DNA from: Gonium pectorale
Lineage: Eukaryota > Chlorophyta > Chlorophyceae > Chlamydomonadales > Volvocaceae
NCBI GenBank assembly: GCA_001584585.1
Contig: LSYV01000006.1
Span: 3,205,386 to 3,264,372, forward strand
DNA: 58,987 nucleotides
Direction: 5' to 3'
Position numbers and translations under genes: made by a program. Under the pieces are notes generated by a model. That model saw only the letters and a list, made by a program, of their open reading frames with translations. It was not told where the DNA came from and searched no databases. Positions 10,071 to 19,982 of the stretch are shown here, piece after piece. How positions within the stretch are numbered: the first letter of the stretch is position 1; each line of letters begins with the position of its first letter.

Positions 10071-12613
10071 ATGAGTTCAAGTATGGTGCTAGAGGACGAC
10101 GATGACGCTGCGTTTCAGGCAGATCTTGCGAGGGCGATCGCGGCGAGCCTTGAGCCCGACGGTACGTCCCCCAGGCCAACAAACCCGCCCCGATCTCGCC
10201 TTCTTTTTGCCCTGGTAGCACTGCCGCGGCATGACTTTCATACTTGTCGTGCACGTTGCCCAACCCCTGCATCTCCACCTGTGTGTTTCGAGGAGAGGCT
10301 GTGTCCGCAACCTCCAATCAATCTTCTCTTCACTGCCGTCTCCACCCACCCACAGGCCCCTATGACGATGCCGTCCCCGGATGGACCGGATTCCATATGG
10401 ACAGCCATTTGGACGCAGGCGCCCGGGCCAGTTGGGGCCCCGTGCTGGCGGCTGGTAAAACGGGCGGCAGGGGTGGCGATGCGGACAGCGTGCGCGCCGG
10501 CCGCTGCTCACCCGCACTGCTGAGCTCCTCTTCGGACGAGGAGGATGACTTCCAGCGCCAGCTAGCAGTTGCCATGGCCGCCAGCCTGCAGTCTGTTAAG
10601 GACGACTGCCGCCGCCGGAGCGACGTGAATGTGGCGGGTGTCGGACCCGTCGTGTCCCTGGGTGCTGGCGCAGGCGTTGGCGGCCTGCTTCCTCAGCACC
10701 CGCAGCAGCCGCCTCCCTCCCCCAGCCGCCCGCCGACGGTCTGCTGTTCCGGTGGACTCATCCTTCAGCCGCTTGGATCAGCCCCAGGGTCCGACTCGGT
10801 GTCGCCCTTCCTGGCCGTCGCTGCGGTGGAGGGGACAGGGGTTGCGCTTGGAGCTCCCGATGCCCTGAACGCTGGTCTGGCTTCGCGCGCACCGGCGGCA
10901 GTGGCGACCCACCTTGGACCCGCCCGCTCTGATCCTCTGCCATCGTCGCCTCGCTTGCTTGCAGCGGCGTCCTGTAATGGTGTCAACGCGCTGCAGCCGT
11001 TGGTGGCACCCATGGAGGCACCTGGGCACAGGCCCCTTGCAGGCTACGCGGCCGGCCCCCAGTCTGAGCCCCTCGCCCTCTCGCCCTGCAAGCACGCGCG
11101 CACACCCTCCCTGGCGGGCTCCGCTGACCAGATTGCGCCGCTGCTGAAGCGCTCTCGACCCGCCAGTGACAGCGGCGTCGCGGGGGCCTCGCCCATCGGG
11201 GATGCAGGCGCTGGCGCTGGCTGCATCGCAGCCGCTGCACCGGCGCTTTCGGACCCCGCGGCCGTAGCGCCCGGGCAATGGGGCCGCGTTGGCGCTCGCA
11301 CGGACGTGATCTTGCCGCTGCAGCGCGCGTCGGCGCCAGCTCCGACGCAGTCTTCAGAGCGCCCCGCCTCAGCCGCGTCCCCTGCAGGTTCCGACGCATC
11401 GGCCTCTCTCAGCGGCGGCTCTCCCAGTTCCGCTACCATGGGCTGGAGTGCCGTCCCCAGCCATGCTGAGGTGGCTCCGGCGGTAGTTGCAACTGCGACG
11501 ACCGCCCCACCGTACCAGGAAGGCGCTGACGCCCGCCCGCACGGATGCCTTCATCCGCGGCCGCGGCTGGCGGCACACACCGTCATCAGTCTCGGTGGTG
11601 GCGCTGGGGCGGCGTGGACGGACGCTGACGTGGGCAGCGGGCGGTCCGCCTCGTGTCCCCCCCAGCCGGGGGAAGGGGATGCAGGTTCCTACAGCTTGCT
11701 TCCCCAAGCGCCTGGCGCCGTGCAGAGTGGGCTGGAGGTTGCCGGAGTCGCCTGGCGGCAGCCGGCTGTGGGCCTGGTGCGGCAGTTGCCGGCGTGGCTC
11801 GGGCGGGACGGTGGGCAACAACTGCAACAACCGCCCCGCGCCGTGGCTCCCACGTTGGACCTCTCGCGGCAACCACCCTTGCAGCCTTCTCACTCGCGGG
11901 CGGCGTTGGAGTTTGATCCCCTCGCGCTCCAGGGCATCGATGCCGTGGCTGCTCCGGCAGCTGCCGGCCCGCTGCCCCTTGAGGCCCCGACTCTGGCACT
12001 AGCCTTCTCGGCCGCCGACCGGCGTTTGCTACTACATCAGCGCGTCTGGTGGTGGCTGGGGCCGGGCCAGGCGCAGCTGGGACGCATTACCTCCATAGAC
12101 CGGCGCAGCGAGCCGCTGCTGTTCCGAGTGCGGCTGGAGGCCTCTGCCGACGCTGGCCCTGGCGCAGGGGAGGAGGTGATCGCGACGGCGGACTGCCTCC
12201 TGCCCTTCGTCTCGCACGCAGAGGAAGTCATGTGCCGCCTTCCGCCGCCCGCGTTGCTGGCGGCTGCAGCGGGCGTCGGCGGGGAGGGCGTGGCTCGGAC
12301 CTGGGAGGAGGCGGAGGCAGAGGAGGCTGCCTATGCGGCATTCGCCGGTGGAACATCGAGTGCCATGCCGCTGAGCGCCCGGGCATGCTGCTGGATGCCG
12401 GGGACGCTACAGCACTGTATCTTCGACGGCCCTACACCGCGGGTGCACGTGCTGCTCGGGCCAGACCGGTTACCGTATACGCTGCCGTACGAGTACGTGG
12501 TGCCGGTCTCGGACGCCGCGGAGGGCAGCGGCTCCGCTCCGGCACAGGCGGACGGCGGCGGCCTGGGCGGCGGCTCGACCAACACGTGCATGGACATTGT
12601 CCCCGTGCTGTGA
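10071..12613 (+). CDS. large disordered protein with two ubiquitin-interacting motifs
   Basis: Two exons, 10071-10161 and 10356-12613 (TGA), joined in phase 1, encode 782 residues. Residues 8-30 (DDAAFQADLARAIAASLEPD) and about 91-112 (DEEDDFQRQLAVAMAASLQS) both fit the UIM pattern of an acidic cap, then L-x-x-A-[IM]-x-x-S-L, which binds ubiquitin. The intron falls between them, so a frame starting downstream of it would lose the first motif. Residues 120-630 are low-complexity Ala/Pro/Gly/Ser with no recognisable fold. Residues about 640-755 look folded: WWWLGPGQAQLGRITSIDRR and YTLPYEYVVPV suggest one or two small Tudor/Agenet-like beta barrels, but I cannot prove this. A role in recognising ubiquitylated proteins is inferred from the UIMs only. 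The start is the first ATG ahead of the acidic cap; ATG 10083 is an alternative. Confidence 0.75.
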
Positions 12614-15216
12614 GCTGAGCACGGCCACGGCCAGGGTTGATACGAGGGGGCATAGGCATTGCTACCGCGACAGCGCGCGCGGGAAGGGGTGTGTGTGAAG
12701 GGGAGAATGAAGCATCAACGAGCCTGAAGAATGAATCATGAGAGGCGGGGACGGGCCGGTTGGTGAAGAAGTGAAGCTCAGGGTCGTGGAATGGGGTGCG
12801 GTCGCATCCGGAATGGGCCAGCTGCTGCCGCAAGCGCCGTGATACGTCTCTTGCATTTGGACGGGCAAGGCTAGCTCGCGGTTACTCTCGGACTCCACTG
12901 ATCTGGCCACTGACATTTTGGCTACGATGGCGCAGGGTCCACATGAGGGATGCTGTTTAGCTCCTACAACGTCTGCTGTCCTGAAGACGCTCTGACGCGG
13001 GGTGGCTCTAATTGACTCCTACGGGGCTGACCAGCCCACTGGGGAACTAGGAGAGCCTCCGCCAGAAATTTTGTTGCTGTGGTGGCATCGGTTGTTAACG
13101 CTGTTTATTTTTTCCCTGCACCGGAGCTGAGATATGCCCTTGTGAGGCGCCTTTCCTATCGAAACCGTGGTCCATGGGCGTTGCGAGCGTGCATTGTGTG
13201 AAAGCTGATTATGCATACAAGTTTTGCATGTTTGCTCGTTGGTTGTTGCCGCCTTGAGACTTTTATAAGTATTCGCGTTGAAGGGAGACAGTTGGGCAAA
13301 GGTTAAGGAGTGGTGACGTGGGTGCACGCTGCATGGCAGCTGCGGCCGGCGGTGGCCAGGCTTGCGGGTGCAGAGAGTGACCAGACTGGGGTCTTGACGT
13401 GTAGCGCAACCTGTTCGCCCCTGGCGGCCTTGACTGAATGCCCGAAGGACAGACGCAGCACAGCAACGCAAGATAGCGCCCAGACACGAAGGGAGGACCA
13501 ACATACGTAAGTGGTGTGCTGAAGCTTGGCACGCCGTGCTGCACCCACTTCTGCCCTTGTAGCTCGCGGCACATGCGCAAAGGTTGTTTCCAGCATTGCG
13601 TCGCTTAGCCGCGGCTCAGCCGCGGAGAGGAGGTACCTGCAAGCAGGAAAGAGAGTCTTTTGCGGGGGATGGGGGGCGAGCCCTGATCCACCGAGCCGAG
13701 ACTGGCCAGGGACTGTAACGTAGTATGGCTCAGTCCGGCCCGGCGGTGTCAGATCTGCCAAAAGGAAACTCGCGAATTAGCTAGCACCGACCGGTGCGAC
13801 AGCCTAAGGACCCTGGCCTACCGGCCTCGTACTGCCGTACTACCGGACAGCACCGAAGTGCATACACGCTTGCCAGCCGAACGCAGGAAACCTCGGTTTC
13901 CGCTACTACGCTACGCTACGTGCGGAAACCGTCGTGTTACACGCACAAGGTCGGGCGCTCGGGCCGCATGTCCGGCCATCCATGCCTGTGGTGCAAGGAG
14001 GTGCAAGGAGAACCACCTCCAGTGACCGGGTTCACCCAACATGGGCCGGGCGCCCCCTCTGCCAGACAACTGTCACAATACAGACAGTTTCCGTTTCATT
14101 CCTTCACGCTCAGCTCCTCGTCCGAAGCATCCATGATGGCACGCGAGCTACCTCGGTGTTCACAATCAACTGTGCCAGCCCACGGAGCACCTGGTCACTC
14201 ATGCTTTTCAAGACTGCATAAACAGGGAAGCCACCTCTGCGGACATACACACCCGGAGGCATGACATTTCCAGTCGAGCGGCTGGGTGCAAGGCCTGGCG
14301 GCCGAAGGAGCCGCTAGGGCGATGGACCTTCCCGTTTCGGGCCACATTCAAACTCGCACGCAGGGCCCCATTCCAGCAGCAGTAGCTGCGCCACCAGAAC
14401 TTACATCGCGTCAGCAAAGGCCTTGCCGCGCCCAGTGGGAGTGGTCAAGTCCACTGTGCCTTTGTATGTAGCGGGCACGCCCTCCCAGATCCGCCACTGC
14501 CTGTACAGCCACTATCCCGCGCAACATCGCCTTTCACAGCTTCATGGCCCCACCGAAGTGCCGATAGTTCTTACCTGCATATGGAGTTATGGACAAGAAG
14601 TACTACGCTGGTATATGTCCAAAAAAGGCGACGCATCCCTCAGCGACTCGAGATGCGCGACTTTGAAAGCGGAGAAAATTTCGCCCCGAGCCGCAAAATC
14701 ATCGGCTAAGGATACTTTTGTCCCTGATCTGCTGCGTGGCCCTTGACCAGGATTAAGAGATACGTATGGATACAAAACTGCCCCCTCCTGCAGCACGCCG
14801 CCGGTCGTCCCACGAAACGCCGGAAGCCCTAACCAGACCATACCGGGAGACGAACGAGGGCCGTAATGGGGCTGGGTACAACCACAATGACGCGACCTTC
14901 CGCCATCCGACTCCATCCTTCATACGCACACATGTTTTGAATTTTCGACGCAACGCGGGCTCTCCAAACACCGACATAACGGCTATATCAGCACTGGAGC
15001 CCGTTGCCCCACAACCTGTTTTGCATCTTGTACAAGGCATCTGCCGGCCGCGCATGGGCCATGGCCACTCACGCCGAAGATAAAAGAGCCCCGCGCTCAC
15101 ATGCTACGGCCGCACGAACGACACGATGGCCGCCGTCAATGCGGCGCATCCGGGACGGGGACAGCCCCGCCCGCGAGCACGCCGCCGGCATCCAACCCAA
15201 CAGCCCTTGTCACGCC
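12614..15216. other. intergenic region with one hairpin, no gene recognised
   Basis: Spacer between two genes whose 3' ends converge here. Candidate poly(A) signals are TGTAA at 13714-13718 for the + strand gene and TTACA at 14401-14405 (TGTAA on the minus strand) for the minus gene; both lie far from the stops. A perfect 10-bp inverted repeat occurs at 13894-13931. No coding exon recognised; the stretch is distinctly less GC-rich than the flanking genes. Confidence 0.45.
13894..13931. repeat. hairpin: 10-bp perfect inverted repeat
   Basis: CGGTTTCCGC at 13894-13903 is matched by GCGGAAACCG at 13922-13931 with an 18-base loop holding ctacg repeats. It is isolated in intergenic sequence with no other sign of a small RNA or mobile element. 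Confidence 0.5.
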
Positions 15217-18200
15217 TTACGACGATCCGCCAACCACCGCCACGGGCGGCGACTTGCCGGTTGCTGAGGCCACCCAGTGTGGCTTCCACTCGGGCGCATC
15301 CACGCGGAGGGAACCTCCGACGCCGCCCTTGGCCGCCGCGGCCGTGGCCGCCGGAGCGGCTGGAGATGCCGGGGCTGCAGGGGCGGCGGCCGCCTGCTCC
15401 TGCTCCTGCTGCTCCTGCTGTGCCTGCTCCTTCTCCTTGCGCAGCTGCTGCGTCAGCTGCGAGTGCTGCTTGCGCCCCTCCATGCTTTGTCGCCCCTCGC
15501 GAACGGCGCCGGCGCCAGCAGCGGCGCTGTTGCTGCCGCTGCTACGCGCGGGGGCGGCACCGCCGTTGCCGTTGCCGTGCACAGCTGCACCGGCGGAGGC
15601 CGCCGCGCGCTGGCCGGGACCTCCNNNNNNNNNNNNNNNNNNNNNNNNNNNNNNNNNNNNNNNNNNNNNNNNNNNNNNNNNNNNNNNNNNNNNNNNNNNN
15701 NNNNNNNNNNNNNNNNNNNNNNNNNNNNNNNNNNNNNNNNNNNNNNNNNNNNNNNNNNNNNNNNNNNNNNNNNNNNNNNNNNNNNNNNNNNNNNNNNNNN
15801 NNNNNNNNNNNNNNNNNNNNNNNNNNNNNNNNNNNNNNNNNNNNNNNNNNNNNNNNNNNNNNNNNNNNNNNNNNNNNNNNNNNNNNNNNNNNNNNNNNNN
15901 NNNNNNNNNNNNNNNNNNNNNNNNNNNNNNNNNNNNNNNNNNNNNNNNNNNNNNNNNNNNNNNNNNNNNNNNNNNNNNNNNNNNNNNNNNNNNNNNNNNN
16001 NNNNNNNNNNCTGTTCCCGTGCTTGGGAGCCGAACCGTGGTTTCCCTGATGGCCCTGACCGTGCTGCTGGTCGCCCTGCAAGCCGTGGCCGTTGGCGGCT
16101 GTGCGACCGCCCGCGGCCCCCCTCCAGGGCCCCTGCTGGTCCACGCTGCGCCGCCGCTCGTTGGTCGCATTGGAGGAAGACGAGGACGCTGCGGACCCGA
16201 ATCGCGGCGCGCTGCTGCCGGGGGCCGGGCGCCCGGCTCCGCGTCCACCGGCGTCCTCGGCGTCGGCCTCTGCGGCCAGGCTGCCTGGAGCCGAGCCCGC
16301 GGCTGCAGCTGCTGCTGCGGCTCCGTTCCGTGCGTGTCGTGCGGGCGAGGCCTTGATAATGCGCGGGTCGTCGACCGAGACGATGTAGGTGCGGTGCGGG
16401 TGCGGGTGGAGGACGGGGGAGGCGCTGACGGCGGCGGCGCTGCTGCCGGCAGAGGCCTGACTGCCGTGGTCCATGCTGGGCCGGCGGGAGCGGTTGGCGC
16501 CGCCGGCTGCGTCGCCATGGTGGCCGTGGTCCATGCTGGTGCGGCGGGAGCCGGCGCGGCTCGCGTTGGGCGTGTTGTGGTGGCTCCCAGCGTTGTGGTG
16601 GATACCGTGGAGCGCGGGCGAGCCGACATCCAGGGAGCGGCGCGAGTGCTTGTTGGTGCTGTCGGCGGGCACGTAGCGGCGCGGGGTGGCGGACCAACCG
16701 TACTTGTAGTCGCCTGCGTGTCAGGGGAGGAGGGGTAGACCGGCAGTGGCGGCGGCTCAGCGGGAACCTCCTCATTGGGTAGAGCACGGAGGCGGTGCCG
16801 TGAACTGAACTTCCGCACCCCGGGATGGAAAGCGGCGGTCTGCCCTCACGACAAAGCACCAATGCACTAACACGCACATGCCATGCCGGGGCCCCGCCGT
16901 CTCCCGCCACCCGGCCCGCGGCCCCACCCGGCAGGAACTCGAGCACGTCCCTGCAGCCCGCCGCCTCCAGCAGCTGCCGGCTGGGAGATAGCACCAGGCT
17001 GTCGCGCGGGGTGCGGGCCTGGAGCAGCGGGCAGCGGCCGCTGCCATCACGCGCCGCCAGCACGCGGCTCTGCAGCAGCGGCGGCGGCGGCGGCGGCGTA
17101 GCGGTGGTGAGCACACGGGTGCGGTGCGGTGCGGGGAAAGGTGAGGTAAGCAAAGCATGGACTTGCAAATGGAGCTGATGCGATGCTCCGTTTCAAAGTG
17201 AAGGGCTAACGGCGGAGGTAGTCTGTATAATTGCTGGCAGGGGCAGGGGCAGGCAGACAGGCAGGCAGGGCGCACGCATACGGCCATCAGCCGAGGGCGG
17301 AAGAGAAGAATGATGTATGTCTGACTGTGTTCGCTTAGCCTGGACAAGAAGGTCGGCGGGTCGGTATCCGCGCTGCTCCACTTCCCAACGACGTCATCCT
17401 CGTGCTTGCAATCGCTTCTCCCAACCCCGCGCCCAACTCCTCACCGTCTTGCTCTCGTACAGCACAAACGTGAAGGCGCCCCGCAGCAGCCCCAGCATCT
17501 CCACCCCGACCTGCGCGTACATGTGGCACATGAGCTGCGGGGCGGGGCGGGGGCGGGGACGAGGTCGGGCGGGGGTGTTGCGTCAGGCGGCCAGGAGGTG
17601 GGGCGCAGCGAAAGCGCGCATTTGATGCAGCGTTGCGCTCGGAGTCACTACGGTTGTTGTCCGCATCGAATCTATGGCCCGAAGAGCGGCGCTGGGCGGG
17701 CGGCTTGCAGCGATCCGCGCCGTGAGCCGCACACCCGACCCGACCCGACCCGACCCGACCCGACCCGACCCGACCCGACCCGACCCGACCCGACCCGACC
17801 CGACCCGACCCACCGCTGCTCCGCTCAGCCGCGGCACGTCCGGGCTGGGCTCGTCCTCGGGCACTGGCGCGTACGCCTCAGCCAGTGAGTCCGCATTGAT
17901 GAGGCAGCTGGGGCAGCGGGGGAAGGGGCCGGGCGGGGCGGGGCAACAAGGCGTGTAAGTCGAGGGCCGGCCGGCCCGGCGTTGCGACACGGCACGGCTG
18001 CAGCCAAATGCCACGGCCTATGGATGACCTGGCGGCATCTCGACCCGGGGCCCTCGCTCCAAGTTCGCTTCTATCATGGACAGGGCTCCCACCGCTCGCT
18101 GCACGCCCGCTTGGTGGCTGACCCGGCGCCCACGCCATGGTGGGCACCTGAGGCGGGCCGGCGGCCTGGCCTGCAAATGCCACCCACATGCCTATTGGCC

Positions 18201-18868
18201 GCCTATAGCCTGCAACCAGCCAAGTGCCCACACGCCCACCCCTTGCCGGCGCCCGCGACGCGCCTCACCCGTCAAACACGCAGACCGCAGACCCCACGAC
18301 GGCCATGCTCACGTCGGCGGTGCCGGCCACCGTCGTGGACGGCACCGGGACGCCGCGCCCCTTGCCCTCGGGCGCAGTCTCGAGCAGCCAGCAGCCCCCA
18401 CCAGGCTGGCTCAGGTGCCGCCCGCCATCCGTGCTGGCGGCCTCGGGGGCCACCCGGCTGATCGCGGCCAGCTCCTCCCGCAGTTCCTCATCCTGCACAG
18501 GACGCATGAGAAAGGAGGGCGCATGACAAAGGAGGGCGCAAGAGTTGCGTACACGTAATAGTCAAAGAGCCCGTGAATTCGGACCGTGTTCATGGACAAA
18601 GGAAGTAGGTTCTGAACATCATGGTCGGGAGCTGTCGCACCCTGGCCCGAGGAATGGGCAGGGTTTATGGGCTTTGCAGCCGATGGCCCCCAGCCACGCC
18701 TCTTCATCTCCCGTATGCATGTGTGGGGCCCTGCGACGCCGTGCGAAGTGTCGGGGCAGTGTCGGGTTTTGCACGGCGGCATACCTTCTGGGCTCGGTGC
18801 AGCTTCTGGTCGCTCACGTTGAACTCGATGACCTTCGGCTGCACGATGCATGCAAAAATGGCGTCCAT
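15217..18868 (-). CDS. glutamine-amidotransferase-like (DUF3700/aluminium-induced-protein type) protein with long RRxS-rich tail, interrupted by gap
   Basis: Reverse-strand gene. Exons 18785-18868, 18269-18492, 17814-17907, 17445-17534, 16928-17069 and 16713 down to the gap at 16010 are phase-consistent; a further coding block runs from 15624 to a TAA at 15217. Residues 1-230 resemble plant aluminium-induced proteins, an inactive-looking class II glutamine amidotransferase fold: MDAIFACIVQPKV, SMAVVGSAVCVFDG, LLRGAFTFVLYESKT, VLAARDGSGRCPLL and YKYGWSATPRRYVPAD. Active class II enzymes need Cys at position 2; here it is Asp, so no amidotransferase activity is expected. The long tail is His/Ser/Ala-rich with repeated RRxS sites and ends in a Gln/Glu coiled coil (QLTQQLRKEKEQAQQ). 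Frames either side of the gap disagree if the Ns are counted literally. Family call is moderate; the molecular role is unknown. Confidence 0.68.
15625..16010. other. assembly gap (386 N)
   Basis: A run of 386 undetermined bases inside the tail-coding exon of the DUF3700-like gene. Codon phase on the two sides does not match across 386 bases, so the gap size is an estimate, or an intron lies within it. Confidence 0.99.
17734..17812 (+). repeat. (CCCGA)n pentanucleotide microsatellite abutting a splice donor
   Basis: About fifteen copies of CCCGA (TCGGG on the transcribed strand). The array forms the start of an intron of the DUF3700-like gene: the donor reads GTGGGTCGGG and the repeat begins within a few bases of it. 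The unit is not the algal telomere repeat. Confidence 0.9.
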
Positions 18869-19333
18869 CGAAGATGATCCAGGCTGTCAGCCTGACGAGT
18901 CGTTCTGCAGGGGACGTGCTATCTCGGTGTTAGGTTCACAGGATAATGCGATGGAATGGGTTTAACATCATATCCGTTGCGGTAAGGCGCTTCATGGCCG
19001 GCGCCGGCGCAGTGCTGACTAGGCCCGACGCGCTGCAAGCTGCATGGCCTCCTCACTCACTCACCTCAGGCTTCAACCTCCCGCCCTTCGTATTGCGCGC
19101 GGGTGACGGAACGATGAACGATCCGCCCTGCACTTAGCACTGTCGTGTTGCTGGTTGGCGCTGCCAGCTGGTTCTCTCGAAGATTGCCAAATAAATGCAG
19201 CTGACAAGAGCTTGTATGCACTGCAGTATCCGACAGCAGAGGCAAAGAAGCTGGAATTCAGTGCACCGAAACCTGCCGTACCCCGAAATAATAAACACGG
19301 TCATCGCGATGAGAGCAATGCTTCTAGCAGTTC
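18869..19333. other. divergent intergenic spacer
   Basis: 465 bp between the divergent starts of the DUF3700-like gene (minus) and bTHX (plus), so it must hold both 5' UTRs and promoters. No coding sequence recognised and no clear TATA element seen. Confidence 0.5.
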
Positions 19334-19982
19334 ATGCGCTTTGCCATGCAGCGCGCCGTGCCTTCAGGGCTAGTGTCGCTTCAAGCGCACTGGCGGGCAC
19401 TAACTCAGTGCAATTGGTACAGCGTTACGACATTTCCTTTTGTATATAGACAAGAAGCTAGCGCAGGCCAGGAGGCCGCATGGGTCGCGAAGGCCTGTGG
19501 CAAGGGCGACAACAGGACAAAGCGGGGCAAGGTGAGGAGTATGGGGACTCGGAGATATGGCGGCGGGATAGCGGCATGGCCTGCGCAGAGCGTGGCCACC
19601 ACGGTCCCCTGGGCCAACCATGGCCACCTAATTGCCGTCCGTCTGCGTTCATCCCCTACAAACAGCAGGGTAGCGCGAACTAGATCCAGGTATTAGTTAC
19701 TTGCCGTCATCCCGACGCCGTGGCAGCGTGCCTCCACTACCGGGACGCTGGTGAACCCGCTGTTGGCCTCCGCCCTTGCGCTCACCCACCCTCCAGATAT
19801 TCCGTGCCACATACCGCAAGCCGCTGCCGCGTGACCTCACCCATCCGGCGCGCTTTCCCGGCGGCCCCGCCTTTCACCGGCCGGGGGAGCACGGCTGGCG
19901 GGCGGAGCCGTTCCGCTACCCCGGGGAAGCGGGACTGGGCAAGCGGGCCGAGCAGCAGGCACCGGTGCCTCCGGCGCAGTAA
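19334..19982 (+). CDS. mitochondrial small-subunit ribosomal protein bTHX
   Basis: Two exons, 19334-19531 and 19797-19982 (TAA), phase 0, 127 residues. The intron splits the short conserved THX core: exon 1 ends CGKGDNRTKRGK and exon 2 begins IFRATYRKPLPRD, matching the bacterial THX pattern GKGD-RT-RGKI-R-TY-K-RP. THX is a very small basic protein buried in the head of the bacterial-type small subunit. Here it is preceded by about 54 residues rich in Arg, Gln, Trp and Ser with few acidic residues (MRFAMQRAVPSGLVSLQAHW), suiting a mitochondrial presequence, and followed by about 45 extra residues. A Cys before GKGD is typical of plant mitochondrial members; a plastid copy is less likely but not excluded. 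The region is easily missed because the conserved core is only about 25 residues. Confidence 0.8.

Noticed and set aside
10244..10355. In-frame extension upstream of UIM-protein exon 2
   Set aside because: It begins at a non-ATG codon and lies in the intron; splicing from 10161 to 10356 restores a UIM at the N-terminus and keeps phase.
12049..12618. Overlapping + strand frame inside the UIM protein
   Set aside because: It is a +1 shadow rich in Arg/Gly with no start context; the main frame has the folded-looking domain.
15101..16738. Long + strand frames across the gap
   Set aside because: They translate through Ns and are antisense to the DUF3700-like exons, which show family likeness and splice sites.
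17734..17812. TCGGG array as an interstitial telomere
   Set aside because: Algal telomere repeats in this group are TTTTAGGG or TTTAGGG; this unit is a plain microsatellite.
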